Positions 1-11,800 are shown, counted from the stretch's first letter. The stretch is DNA of 64,000 bases from Emiliania huxleyi CCMP1516 (GCF_000372725.1 NW_005201091.1:214306-278305), one strand, 5' to 3'. Notes: generated by a model not told the origin, from the letters alone. Translations and numbers: made by a program.

Positions 1-224
1 GGCGAGGGCGAGGGCGAGGGGCGGCGTCAGAATGAAGGCTGGCTGAGGGACGGTGGCAGCGGCGGTGCGGGCTGCCAGTCAAGTCTCGCCTGGCCAAGGT
101 CTCGGGCAGGGAGCCACGGGCAGAGCTGCAGACTCTGACTTTTAGTTGGGGCGTGTCTCGCTGCCGCAGCTGGGCCGCGAGTGGCGGCGGTGTTGCTAGG
201 GCATATGTCTGCGAGTCCACCCAC

Positions 225-470
225 CCAAAGGGCAGGTTGCTGGTGTAGGAGCCGACGGTGCCGAGGGTGAAGACGAAGGCAAAGACGCCCGGCTGGCCGC
301 TACAATCGTCCCCGTCGCACCCCACGCCCTGCCCAGCGAGGATCTGCGCTAGCGACGTCCAGCCAAACACGACTCCAGCCGCCAGAAAGACGTGCGAGCC
401 GGCGATAGCGAGGAGGAGGACGCGGTAGGCCGTCGAGGCAGGGAGCGGTGTGGTAGCGGCGGCGCTAACT
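225..470 (-). CDS. MFS transporter, N-terminal exon (fragment)
   Basis: Read on the minus strand, this exon encodes a first membrane helix (YRVLLLAIAGSHVFLAAGVV), a loop with paired cysteines (GVGCDGDDCSG) and a second helix ending in SYTSNLPFG. That pattern fits the start of a major facilitator superfamily transporter, most like the SLC43/FMP42 group of plasma-membrane amino-acid carriers. The open frame after LPFG loses its membrane character, and a GT donor (gtgggt) lies at 224, so an intron probably begins there and the rest of the protein lies toward and beyond the left edge. No convincing start codon was found, so an upstream exon or a start within about 480-560 is likely. The superfamily call is fair; substrate is unknown. 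Confidence 0.5.
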
Positions 471-923
471 AATGCACCGTCCGAGGAGAAGGCTCTGCTC
501 AGTGGTGGAGTTCGCAAGTGGCTGGTGCGAGCCGCCGGCGAGGACATTCGGCACGGCGCCAAGTGGCTTTTGCGTGCCGTCGGCGAGGATATTCGGCACG
601 GCGCGCCAAGGCCGAGAGGGCGTCCAGTATGGTCGACCCCGCCGAAGGCATGGAATTTCTCTTTTTCGCACGAGTGCGCGCAGTCCGGTGCCAGTGGAGG
701 GAGTTTGGTTGAAGATTCTCTTTTTCGTTGTGTGAATAATGCGTGTGCGAGAGAGTTTTTGTACAATTCTCTTTTTCAGCTTCTTCCCTTTCCGATTTTT
801 ATTCGACTTGTGTCCCGGGCGGAACGCCGCAGTCAGTGGCGATGCGGTGCTGGCCGACAATGCGAGGGCGCTTGTTGACGGCCTTGTCGCTCTGAATGGC
901 CTGCAGGGCAACCATGTCTCCAT

Positions 924-1457
924 GTGCTACAACTGTACATTCAGCCGTACCCCACAACCGGCCACGCGAACGTCACGGCAGACTCGATCCCTGATCAGGC
1001 ATTCCTGGGCTGCGGTTCGCTTAGGTGCTGCTGCACGAGCACATCGCACACTCACATTCCATCCATCCATCACGCTCTTTCTTATCACCTCCCTCGCGCA
1101 ACCACTGCGTCCGCTGCGTCACCGCAGGTCAGTCACATTCGTCGAGGGCGTCCGGCTGATTGGGGATGAGGCCTTTCGTGGCTCCCAGCTCACAGAGGTC
1201 ACCCTCCCCCCTTCGCTGGAGCGCGTGGGTTGATACGCCTTTGCCTTCTCGCGTGTCGCGACGACCACGTTTGTGCCTGTGGCGCGAGCGGGGCATACGT
1301 GGGCGCGTATGCCTTCAGACAGTGCCCCGTGGCACGTACCTCCGTCTCGGTCCTTGCCTCTATGCCGCCGTCAATAGCAGGTCGATTCAGCCGCCTAGCC
1401 TTCTACTACGAGGATGGGCGGCGACGGTCGCGCGCGGCGGGTGGGGCGGCGAAATAG
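924..1457 (+). pseudogene. BspA-type leucine-rich-repeat gene fragment, frame-broken
   Basis: Three reading-frame pieces in a row carry the BspA/LRR_5 signature in which AF follows an Ile/Tyr. They are SIPDQAFLGCGSL (to 1024), VTFVEGVRLIGDEAF plus LTEVTLPPSLERVG (1131-1233), and GAYVGAYAFRQCP (1290-1330). The first two join cleanly if a GT-AG intron at 1025-1127 is removed. The third lies in another frame, after a stop at 1231-1233, so the copy is frameshifted, contains another intron, or is decayed. BspA repeats are common in protist surface proteins and bind partners rather than catalyse. No in-frame ATG was seen. A pseudogene or repeat fragment is the safest reading. Confidence 0.45.
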
Positions 1458-1997
1458 AGGTCGTGCTAGAATAGAACCACCGCTCTTTATACTCGTTTAT
1501 TCACGAGGCGACCCCAGGGAACCGTGGGCCTACTAGTTCCCTAGTGGCGTGCTGTGAACAAACAGCGAAGAAGACGCTTGGAATAGAACATGTCCGGCAG
1601 AGATCTGCACACTTGGAGCACTTGGAGTGCAGTTATCAACCTCACATCCAGGGCCGGGGAGCTAAGAAGCGAAAGAGAGGCGCACCACCTTTTTCAGTGT
1701 ATGTGTTTTTTAGGTACCAGAGTGAACCCTCTGTTAGGACCCAACAGCGAGTAAGGTGCGGCACCTCGTGGCCTCTGATGCTGTTCAGCAGGCAGCGGAG
1801 CTCGGACTTTCGTTCCGGTCTGCGCTCTTCACAGACCTTGTTATATTGAGAAGAAAATACGTCCTATGGCGCTTTGCGAGTTCACACGGCGCCTCAAAAC
1901 CACGTTCCTGCTTCAAATCGCATCCCATCGTCGTATTCCCGAAGCGCCGCATTCCCACCCGAGGGCTTTTCGACGCTTGCCCTCACCACCACCACCA

Positions 1998-3062
1998 ATG
2001 CAGTTCATACGGCGACAGAATTCTGCCACGGACGCTACCGCCGACGCCTGGCCCGTGGACGAATTCATCGAAGAAGCGTGCATGGCGGCGAGCGGAGAGC
2101 GACCGCCGATGAGTGAGGCCTTAAAGCTGCTCGCGCGCTGGCAGGCGGCAAAGCCGCGGATAGATGAGATCCTCGCAGCAGTGACGCGACACTCCATTGC
2201 GTCCGGCGTGGCGGAGACGCACCTAGACAACTGGCGGAGTGCCGTCCGTGATGTCGGCGACTTGGCGCTTGCGCTGGTCAGCAAGCCCGACTGGGACCCG
2301 CATGCGGGCGAGGAATTGCGCGCCAAGATTGGCTACGTCACCGAGACGCTCGAACGCTCGCTCCGGACGCTGCTGGCGCGGAAGGTCCCCCCGAACCGCA
2401 GGCTCCTCATGATCGTGCCCGGCCAAGCCGCCGCGTCGGCGGCAGCTGCATTGGAGGAGGAGACGGCCGCGTCGGCGGCAGCTGCGTTGGAGGAGGAGAC
2501 GGCCGAGGCCGAGCCGCCGTGCGTGGTCGTGCGCGCGCCGATGCCGCGGCACGCGGTGCCGCAGCCAAACCTGCCCTGCAGCCTCGGCCTCCCACCGTGC
2601 AGGCTGCTAGCCGCCTCCCCGCGTGCCCCGCGTGCCCCCGCCGCGCCGGCCGCCACCGCGACTGCCACCGCGCCTGATCCGGCCACAAACGCGGTCGCCG
2701 CCGCAGCCGCCGCAGCCGCCGCAGCCGCCGCAGCCACCGCTACCGCCGCCGCTCCCGCCACCACGATTGCCGCCGCGCCCGCCACCGCCACCGCTACCGC
2801 CGCCGCGCCCGCCACCGCTACCGCCGCCGCGCCCGCCACCGCCACCGCTACCGCCGCCGCGCCCGCCACCGCTACCGCCGCCGCGCCCGCCACCGCCACC
2901 GCTACCGCCGCCGCGCCCGCCCGCCGCGCTCGCTCGCCGGCAGAGGCGGCAAAGTTGTTGTGTTCTCTCTCCGTGGCAGAGCCCCTCCAGCCGCCCGACA
3001 AGAGGCCTCGCCATCTCTCGCCCGATGGCGGCGATGGGGCCGTCACCGGCGCCGGCGTGTAG
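1998..3062 (+). CDS. hypothetical protein with Ala/Thr-rich repeat tail
   Basis: Unrecognised protein of 354 residues if translation starts at the ATG at 1998; the frame is open from 1866. The first 150 residues look like a helical globular domain (DAWPVDEFIEEACM, LKLLARWQAAKPRIDEILAA, LRTLLARKVPPNRR). Two direct copies of a 13-residue segment (ASAAAALEEETA) follow. Residues about 225-325 are an Ala/Thr/Pro tract built on a short gccaccgc repeat that keeps all three forward frames and the complement open. The last 40 residues are ordinary again. The globular part argues for a real gene; the repeat makes its length unstable. Function unknown. Confidence 0.45.
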   Translation: MQFIRRQNSATDATADAWPVDEFIEEACMAASGERPPMSEALKLLARWQAAKPRIDEILAAVTRHSIASGVAETHLDNWRSAVRDVGDLALALVSKPDWDPHAGEELRAKIGYVTETLERSLRTLLARKVPPNRRLLMIVPGQAAASAAAALEEETAASAAAALEEETAEAEPPCVVVRAPMPRHAVPQPNLPCSLGLPPCRLLAASPRAPRAPAAPAATATATAPDPATNAVAAAAAAAAAAAAATATAAAPATTIAAAPATATATAAAPATATAAAPATATATAAAPATATAAAPATATATAAAPARRARSPAEAAKLLCSLSVAEPLQPPDKRPRHLSPDGGDGAVTGAGV

Positions 3063-3300
3063 CGACGCCGTCGGCACCGCCATAGCCGCATCATCGCTGG
3101 CGCGCCGCCGCGCCGCCGCCGCCGCCCTTGCCGCACAACCGCCAGACGCCCCGCTTATGGCGATCGCGATCCCGCCGGCTCCGGCCCTGGCGGCGAGTGC
3201 AAGCCCCCCACAGTTCCATAACCATATCCACCCCCCTCCCCGCGCGGGCCAGCCGCCGTGGCTCCAGCTCCCTACGCTGCGCCAACCAGGCTCTCTCCAT

Positions 3301-3714
3301 GCAGGTGTGTGTACTTTTTGCTTGGGGCGACACTCATGCTGAAATTCTGGAAAAACCTGAGCGGCCCCTGCGGTGCCCCTACCTACCTACCTACCTACCT
3401 ACCCTACTTATGGGAAACTAAAAAAGAAATCACCGGATGGGTGAAGGTGGGGTACTATACCAACTGAAGTGATGGTTGGTGGTACTCTCCTGCAACCACA
3501 GTCCTTCCTGTGACATGGCAGGCCACTCTCAGGCCCTACAAAGCATCAGATCACCCACTTGGGGAGGGTTGACATCGTGATTTCCGCGGAAAATTTCTTT
3601 TTCTGCTGTGAAAATTCCGGCGTGAAGAGAGGGAAAAACCCGACGGGAGGGCCCAGACCTACCCTACCTACCCCGGCATGAGTGTCGCCCCAAGCAAAAA
3701 GTACACACACCTGC
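3301..3714. mobile_element. MITE-like element, 414 bp, 39-bp perfect terminal inverted repeats
   Basis: The left end (3301-3339, starting gcaggtgtgtgtactttttg) is the exact reverse complement of the right end (3676-3714). The five bases tccat flank the element directly on both sides (3296-3300 and 3715-3719), as expected of a target-site duplication. The interior has no coding capacity. It contains ctac-rich tracts next to both ends and a tttccgcggaaa palindrome near 3580. This is the structure of a non-autonomous cut-and-paste DNA transposon. No transposase partner lies in the window. The family cannot be named from ends alone. Confidence 0.75.
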
Positions 3715-3847
3715 TCCATGGGACCCATGCCAACCAGGCTCGCTCCAATAGGTTTACGTTAGACGAGAAGGGACGCGGCGCGAGATGTATCACTCCTCTC
3801 CGCTCTACACCCTGTAGTGCCCCATGAACCATGCCATCTGCTCTCTC

Positions 3848-4040
3848 CAACGCAGGGGGTTTCTAAGTAAGGTACTAGTAAGGTAAGGACTAAAGTAAGG
3901 TAAATAGAAAATACGTCTCCACAGACCACACACACAAAGTGGTGGGGCAAGGGGGGGGCGACCCTCGCATCTCCACGCCCGGACACGGGCAGGAGCCCCA
4001 CGGGCACGGCATTCAAAGTGCAAGCACCGGCCCGGTGCCG
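3848..4040. repeat. dispersed repeat, copy 1 (related to 24254-24385)
   Basis: Begins with runs of gtaag/aaggta and continues through ccacacacac, gtggtggggcaagggggg, gaccctcgc, caggagccccacgg and ggcattcaaagtgcaag. The same ordered blocks recur at 24254-24385. Two copies 20 kb apart with shared order and scattered substitutions indicate an interspersed repeat family. No protein is encoded. Confidence 0.6.
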
Positions 4041-4610
4041 TGGGTGAGCACCTGTGCTTGTGCGTCTTGGGTCCGGGGTTGGTGTTTTTGTGCGTGAGCA
4101 ACCTGCACCCCACTCCCTCCCTCCTGTTTATCAACGGGCTGTACGACCACTTCGGGTGAACCGAATGTGTGATAGTGTGCCCCAACCACTTTTTTTGTGT
4201 GTGGAGAAGTGGTGGAGGGCTGTCGAAAAAAAAGGGATTACCGGGCGCATTGAGCTAGGAGAGAGCAGATGCGCCGCGAGACACGCGTTAAAGCCGTGCG
4301 ACAGACGCAAGAGGCTAAGGCGGAACCTTTCGACGTGGGTGCCCATCGACCGACGCCAACTCCTCAGCACTCTCATCGTATGCGCACGCGCCCCTGACCC
4401 CGCGCCAGCTCCGCGCATCAGCGCCCGACGGTCGTCTCGCCTCTCGGCCCCATGCTCTTCCACAGCTCAACCTGGGTGGCAAGAGGGAAGGGGTCAGCGC
4501 ACTTTGAGACACCACGGCCCCATGGCTCCCCTGTGTTGCCTGTTCTGGGGTTGGCTTCCCTTTGATGTTGAGCTCCTCGCACAAAGATTCGAGATAGCCT
4601 TCCGCGTCGC
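4041..4610. other. no gene recognised
   Basis: Open frames exist on both strands, but none has family features or a stable composition. The stretch sits between the dispersed repeat and the 3' end of the membrane-anchored gene and may hold that gene's 3' flank. Confidence 0.4.
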
Positions 4611-5537
4611 CTAGTAGAGATAGGGAGGCTCCCTCAAAGACCGGCTGCGAGTGAAAACGGCTCCGGCGCCTGCACCTTCCGATGCGCCACCCCCGAGAAT
4701 GTCCGGAGCGACGGGGCGGGCCATGCGGCTGATCCTCTCCATGAGCACCTCCCTCTCGGGGTCATCCTCTTGCCCGCTGCGCTGCCTCCGCGGGTCCGGT
4801 CCCACCACCCACTTCGGCGCACCCTTCTCGAGCGGCGGGGTCGCGAGCGATTGCAGCGTGCGCGGCTCGGCAGAGGCGGCGCGCAGCGAGCCTCCTCCGT
4901 CGCTGGAGCGGGAGGAGGATCCGCCGCTGTCGGAGGAAGTGCGTCGGCCGAGCGCATTGGCGGCGGGCGCGTCTGCCATCCGCACGCCCTGGGAAAAGGA
5001 GCGAGGCGTCCGCTTGACCACCGGCACTGCCGTCGCCGCTGATGGGGACAGCGGCGCGGCGGTTGGAGGCTGAAACTCGTCGCCGATGGCATGGGTAGCA
5101 ACCTCAGTGGGGATGAAGTCGGGAAGCGGCCGGCGTGCGCCACCTGTGGATAACTCCCGGCGCAGCGGCTGCGTCTCCGACGAGAGGCTAAAGTCGGACT
5201 CGCTCGAGCTGGGCCCCTCGTCGTTGTTGTCCTTTGCTGACTCGGGGGGCGGCGTCACCCTGCGCTTGAACGGGTTGAGCGGCTCCGAGTGCATCGCTTC
5301 AAATTCTGAGATGCGGCTTTTAACCACCGACGCCTCCGCCGGGCTCAGGACTGGCTCCTCAGCGGCGGCCGCGTCCTCTTCCGGGACGGCTGGGGGCGCC
5401 TTCAGGAACTTGGGGAGGAGAATCGCAACGGTGGGGAACGCGAGCGCGGCCCCGAGGCCAATGAGCACTGCGCCAAAGCTGAGCACAGCCTCGCGCAAAG
5501 CGCGGGGCGACATGAGGAGCGAGGGCGAGAGCCGCAT
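4611..5537 (-). CDS. single-pass membrane protein with long disordered Ser/Pro tail
   Basis: 308 residues from the ATG at 5537; the open frame extends further upstream, but the residues before this Met are basic and unlike a domain. Residues about 17-42 form one hydrophobic helix (LSFGAVLIGLGAALAFPTVA) that could be a signal anchor. The rest is low-complexity and charged, rich in Ser, Pro, Glu and Arg, with clusters such as SSSESDFSLSS that look like phosphorylation sites. No family was recognised. The likely topology is a short N-terminus, one helix and a soluble tail. It ends 200 bp beyond the 3' end of the BTAF1 gene, same strand. Function unknown. Confidence 0.6.
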   Translation of the reverse strand: MRLSPSLLMSPRALREAVLSFGAVLIGLGAALAFPTVAILLPKFLKAPPAVPEEDAAAAEEPVLSPAEASVVKSRISEFEAMHSEPLNPFKRRVTPPPESAKDNNDEGPSSSESDFSLSSETQPLRRELSTGGARRPLPDFIPTEVATHAIGDEFQPPTAAPLSPSAATAVPVVKRTPRSFSQGVRMADAPAANALGRRTSSDSGGSSSRSSDGGGSLRAASAEPRTLQSLATPPLEKGAPKWVVGPDPRRQRSGQEDDPEREVLMERISRMARPVAPDILGGGASEGAGAGAVFTRSRSLREPPYLY

Positions 5538-5809
5538 TGCTTTGATCTTTGGCCAAACACTTGTGGTTGTGGCTTCATAGTGGCTTGTGCCGAAACGGCG
5601 CTCACAACCCCAACTTATTTTTTTGAGCTTAGCCTTCGATGTTATGAAACTTATTTTTTCCTTTCGGCTCTCGCGAAAGGGGATTCGATGGAGAGGCAGC
5701 GCCAGAGAGCACAAAGTGGACTGGTGTGGAGCGAGACACAGGTAGACATGCAGTTGCCGTAGGCGCAGAGACAGGTAATAAAATAGACAATCAACAAATC
5801 TCCGCCCGT

Positions 5810-8800
5810 TCAGGAGAGCTGGTCGAGGAACTCGTCCAGGTCGTATTCCTCCTCGTACTCCTCCGAGCCCCAGAGGCTGCCCACGTTGCTCAGCAGCGAC
5901 TGCAGCCCGCCAGAGCCGCCGTCGCCGCCGCCGCCGCCGCCTTCGCCACCGCCAGATGCCTGCGCAGAGGGCGCCGCTCCGGCGGCTGTCGTCGCCGGCG
6001 ACAGCTCGAAGAGGTCGAGCACCTGCGTGGGAGGGGAGGAGCGGTCACATCCGCCGGGGTGCGGCCGAGGTGTAGCCGAGGTGCAGCCGAGGTGCAGCCG
6101 AGGTGCAGCCGAGGTGTAGCCGAGGTGCGGCCGAGGTGCGGCGGCTGAGGTGCAGCCGAGGTGTCAGCCGAGGTGTAGCCGAGGGTGTAGCCTAGGTGCA
6201 GCCGAGGTGTAGCCGAGGTGTAGCCGAGGTGCGGCCGAGGTGTAGCCCCAGTGTGCTCGCGCGGCGCCTCTTCGGTCGACATGGATTGCAGCGACGCGTT
6301 CTCCGCGTTGACGACTGCTCCCGCGACATGCGTCTTGAAGCGCTGTAGCGACATGATCTTCTCCTCGAGAGTGCCTCTGGAGATGAGGCGGAAGACCGAC
6401 ACCGACCTCTTCTGGCCGAGCCGGTGGGCACGGTCCATCGCCTGCAGGTCACGGAGTCAGGAAGTGTCTAGGAAGTGTCTAGGCACGGTCCATCGCCTGC
6501 AGGTCACGGAGTCAGGAAGTGTCTAGGAAGTGTCTAGGCACGGTTCATCGCCTGCGTGTCCATGCTCAATGAGTAGTCATCAACTACTCATTGGTGGCTG
6601 GTTCCTGACCGGTCCGGCGCTTGCATGTGTCGCATCGGGCTCCAGTCGCTGGACAGTGAATAACTAATGAACGACTCCTCATTCGCCATCGCCTGCATGT
6701 CGCGCATCGGGTTCCAGTCGTGGTCGAGGAAGATGACTGTGTCTGCGGAGGTGAGGTTGAGGCCTATTCTCGTATCGTATACTCTATCATTACATGATGC
6801 AGTCGAGGACCGTGTCTTGCGGAGGTGAGGCTGAGGCCGAGCCCGCCGACCGCGGTGGTGAGCAGCATCAGGTCGATGGACGGGTCCGAGTTGAACCGCT
6901 CCACCAGCTCGCCCCGCCGCGCCACAGCCACCCTCCCGTCCAGCCGCACGTGGCTCACCGACGGCAGGTGCGCGGCCAGCAAGTCCGCCTCGACGCGGTC
7001 GAGCATCGACGCCGACTGCGCAAACACGAGAGCACGGTGCGCTGCGAGTGCCGCCGCGCCGCCGCCGCCGCCCGCCAGCGCGGCGTCGTCCGCTGCTGCG
7101 GCGGCGGACTCGGCGGCGGACGCGTCGGCGGCGCCGATGCCGCACTCCGCGAGCAGCTGCCGCAGCGCCTGGAAGCAGGAGGAGAGGGGGTGGCCGGAGA
7201 GACGGAGAGAGAGAGCGTGTGTCTACTCGTCTACCCTCCGGCGCAGCGCCTCCAGTTTCGGGGCGACGGCGAGGGAGTGGAGGGTGCAGCCTTCCGCCGC
7301 GGCGGCCGCCTCGCACTGCGCCCGCAGCGGGTGCGCCTCGTCGAGCAATTGAAGTCCGTCTTTAACTAAGTAAGGTACTGAATTCAGTCTTCAAGTCAGT
7401 AAGATGCGGGTGCGCCTCGTCGAGCACAAGAAGAGGATGGTTGCACACCTGGCACGGGCAGTGCGCCTGTTACCCTTCTTTCTCTTCTTCTTCTTCTTCT
7501 TCTTCTTGTTATCAGGAGAGCTGCGCGCCTTGCGCAAATACTGCAACGCGTGCAGCACCGTCGCCGCGCCCTCGCCGCCGCCGCCGCCCTCGCTACTTCC
7601 GTCACCGCCGCCTCCACCGCCACCGTCGCCGCTCCCCCCTCCCCCTCCTTTGCCACATCCTCCTCGTCTCCTGCCGCCTCCCTCGGCCGCCTTGTCGATA
7701 GCTCGGCGGACGCCGCCCTGCGCAGGCGACTGTGCAAACGCGCAGTAGAGCAGCTGCTGCACCTATTGGGAAGGGTCCGAGAAGGCTCGTGGAAGGGGCT
7801 AGGTGCCCAGCAAAGGCGGAGTAGAGCAGCTGCTGCACCGCCGAGAGCGGCACGAGCCGGTCGGCGATCACCTTCGGCGGCAGATCTTGCAGCACCGCCG
7901 CCTTTGTGCGCCGGAGGCAGAAGGGGAGCACCTGGCGGTGCAGCCGCTTCAGCGCCGCTTCACCGGCGGCGTGCGCCTACGGCGACACTTCCAGAGGGGC
8001 TCCGAAGGTCCCCGGAAGGCTGCCCAGAAGCTTCGCCCCGCGGCGTGTGTGCGCCACGTCCCCGGCAGAGGCGCCGTACGACGCGGAGATTGGCTTGACG
8101 TACTGCGAGTGGAAGTGGCGCCGCTGCCCGAGGTAGCCCGGCATCAGAAAGTCGAAGAGGGACCACAGCTCCAGCGCGTCGTTCTGGATTGGCGTGCCCG
8201 AGAGGAGGAGCCGGTGCGAGCCTCGAAGCGACTTTGCGGCGCGCGCCACCTTGGAGCTCCCGTGCTCGTGATCTCGTGTGATCTCGTGTGATCTCGTGTG
8301 ATCTCGTGTGATCTCGTGTGATCTCGTGTGATCTCGTGTGATCTCGTGTGATCTCGTGTGACCTCGTGTGATCTCGTGTGACCTCGTGTGACCTCGTGTG
8401 ATCTCGTGTGATCTCGTGTGATCGCCACCTTGGAGCTCCCGTTCTTGATGACGTGCCCCTCGTCAAGTACAAGGTAGTCCCAGCTCACCGCGGACAGGGG
8501 GGCGGCGTCGGAGCGCAGCGTCTCGTACGACACGACCACCAGCGCCGCCGCCGGCAGCCGCGGCCGCATCGCCGCGCGCTTGGCGGGCGGCCCCGCGTAC
8601 TCGATCGCCTCGAGCAGCTCTCCCACGTACCTGCGGGGGAGGGCTCCGTGGAAACTTCCGGGAAGGGTCCGGGAAGGGTCCGAGACGCGGCCGCCTCGAG
8701 CAGCGCTCTCCCGCGCGCCTCGCCGCCTCGCCCCTCCAGTGCGAGACCCTTCCTAGGCCCTTCCTAGACCCTTCCTAGGCCCTTCCTAGGCCCTTCCTAG

Positions 8801-11800
8801 ACCCTTCCTAGACCCCTCCTAGACCCCTCCTAGCGCGCCTCGCCGCCTCGCCCCTCCAGTGCGAGACGAGCGTGGCGGGGCAAACAACCAGCGAGGGGCG
8901 CGGCTGCGGCCTCTGGAGCTCCTCGTGGCGCGACGCGGCGAGGATGCACAGAGTCTGCAGCGTCTTTCCGAGCCCCATCTCGTCCGAGAGGACGCCTGCC
9001 GTGACGGAGGCGGTGATCTCGAGTGATCTCGAGTGATCTCGTGTGATCTCGTGTGATCTCGAGTGATCTCGGGAGATCTCGTGTGATCTCGTGTGATCTC
9101 GGGAGATCTCGAGTGATCTCGTGTGATCTCGAGTGATCTCGGGAGGACACCTGACACGACACGGCGCAGTCTAACGGACGATGCGGAGTAGCACGGGCCC
9201 GCATTGCGCGAGAGAGGACGCCGTGCAGCCCGTACTGCCGCAGGAAAGCCAGCCAGTCCACCCCCTCCTGCTGGGCACGGCACCACGTCACACTCGGGTA
9301 AAACCTCCTGTATGCTACGTGGACCGCGCCCCCTCCTGCTGGTACGGCCGCAGCTCGGCGTAGATGGGCACGGGCAGCTGGAACGGCGCCGGCTTGCGTC
9401 CCCCTATGACTCGAGTCCACTCCTTAGACTGCAGCGCCAGACCAGCCGGAAGGGAATCCGGGCTCGCTCGCGCCCAGCAGCGGCGCCACCAACGCGCGCG
9501 CCTCGCGCCGCGCGGCCGAGAGGCGTGGAGGCATGCCGGCCGGGTCGGGCGTGTCTGCCTGCGGGACGTGTCGTGGACGCGTGTCGTGGACGTGTCGTGG
9601 ACGTGTGGCGTGGGCGCGTATCGTGGACGTGTACGTGTGTCGTGGGGACGTGTCGTGGACGTGTCGTGGGCGTGTCAGGGCGTGTCTGCCTCGAGCGGCA
9701 GCAGCGGCATCAGCGCGGCGAAAGCGGCGGCGGCCTCCGCACGCACCTCCTCCGCCTGCGAGGCGAGCGCGCGCACAAGAGGCGGCAGCACCAGCGCCGC
9801 GTACGGAAGCAGGCCCATCCCCATCGCCTCGACGGCAGACCGCACCGCCAGCGTGGCGCCGAGCTGCGACCGTGGCCGATCGTCCGCCGCGAGGGCGGGC
9901 AGCGCTGCGTCGCACAGCTCGCAGGCCGCGCGGCTCTGCAGCTCCGGTGCCGCGCAGAACGCGCCGACAGTGCGCGCGGCGAGAGCGCGCTCCGCCGCCG
10001 CCCCCGCGTCGTTGCCTTGCCCAAACGGGCCGAGGAGCGTCGCGAGGACGCGCGGGAAGAGCAGCAGCGCCTGGTCGGCGGCGGAGGAAGTATCTAGGAA
10101 GTGTCGACCGCGTGTTAGGAGGTGTCTAGGAAGAGCAGCAACGCCTGGTCGGCGGCGGAGGAAGTATCTAGGAAGTGTCGACCGCGTGTTAGGAGGTGTC
10201 TAGGAAGAGCAGCAGCGCCTGGTCGGCGGCGGAGGAAGTATCTAGGAAGTGTCTACCGCGTGTTAGGAGGTGTCTAGGAAGAGCAGCAGCGCCTGGTCGG
10301 CGGCGGAGGAGGCGAGGCGCGGCGCGAGCGCCTCGCAGAGCGCGAGCGAGCCTGCGGGGCGGGGACGTGTCGCGGACGTGTCACGGGACCTGTCACGGAC
10401 GTGTGCAGGCGGCGAGCGAGCCTGCGACGCCAGCGCCGCTCGGTGCGCCGGCAGCCGTGCCGCCGCTCTTGGCGGCTCCGAGAGGCGCTGCCGCCTGGCA
10501 GGCAGAGAGCAGAGGTCGGGTTGCGATGACTCTGCGACTAGGTGCGAAGGGCTGGTACACCCGCCTGGCTCCAGAGAGCGGGCAGAGCGTCGAAGAGCTC
10601 GCCCCCGAACCTTTGGTACTGAATGAATCAATGATTAGTTGCCGGAGCTCAGTAATCAACTACCAGAGCTCGCCCCCGAACCGGGCGCAGCAGCTGCTCA
10701 GAGCGGTCCGCGCGCCCTCCCCCGCTCGCGCGACGAGTGCCGCCTGGCGGGGAGGGAGGATGGGCCCGTGGCGCGAGTGTCCAGACCTTCCGCTTCCCTT
10801 GCCCTTCCCCCTTCCCACCCCCCCCCCCCCCGCCCCCCCTTCCGAGCGGCAAGCGCCTCGTCCGCCGCCGCCGCCGCCTTTGCTGCTGTGTCGGGCGCAG
10901 CGGCGGGCTCGTCAGCCGTGGGCTCTGCCGGCTGCACGGCGGTGGCGACCGCGGCGGCGGCGGCGAGCGAGCAGAGCTTGGCGACGACCTTGTCGTTAGG
11001 GTGGCCGCTGTCCGACGGCGGGCGGGCGCGCAGCAACGAGAGGAGCGCGGCGAGGCTGCCGCCGGCGCGGGTCTGCGGCGTCGGAGCGCCCGTGCGGAGG
11101 ATCATCATCAGGGCGTTGATGAGGGCGGAGACCTTTGGTGATCGAGCAATGGCCAATGAGGTCGTTAATGACTTCATGATGGTCGTTAATTAATTAATTA
11201 ATTAATTAATGAGGTCGTTAATGACTTCATGATGGGGGCGGAGACCTTTGGCGGGAGTGAGCTAAAGTGAGGGACGATGGAGTGGTGGAGGAGGAGGACT
11301 CCTCACTAGCCATCGACCGGGCGGAGGCGGAGGCACCTTTGGCGGCAGAGAGCCGATGGCGATGACCGCCTCTGCCGCAGCGGCGCGCAGCTCGATCAGC
11401 AGCTCCGCTCGGCGCCGCCGCACAGCCGCCGCCGCGGTCACAACCGCCCCGCGGCTCTCGTGGCAGCGCAGCCGCGAGGCGGCGTTTCGAGGCACGCGCA
11501 GCGCCGCGTCCCACGCCGAGAAGACGCCGCCCGCCAGCGCCTCGGCGCCTTCCACACTGAGCGGCGGAGGGCCATCGCCCGCCGCCGTGCCAGGTGGGCC
11601 TGCGGCGGCGCCTGCGCTGGCTGTCGGCCACGAGTCGAGCAGGTCCGCCCGCCGAGCGCCAGCCTGTGCAAGAGTCGTGCCCGGCATGAAGAGCAAGGGT
11701 GGGGCAGGGCAGGACGGACCGCCGAGCGCCCGCCCTCTCAAACGCGGCCAGCAAGCCGGACGCCTCGGCCTGCAGAGGGTGTGACGGGGTGTGTGATGGG

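Noticed and set aside
2333..3136. Long minus-strand Ala/Val frame opposite the 1998-3062 gene
   Set aside because: Open only because of the gccaccgc repeat. The non-repetitive flanks look protein-like on the plus strand only.
8266..8423. CRISPR-like regular repeat arrays
   Set aside because: Units are contiguous without spacers, there are no cas genes, and the arrays sit inside eukaryotic introns.
10800..10850. Poly-C run as a regulatory tract
   Set aside because: It lies inside BTAF1 intron/exon sequence in a region of general GC bias. Nothing else supports regulation.
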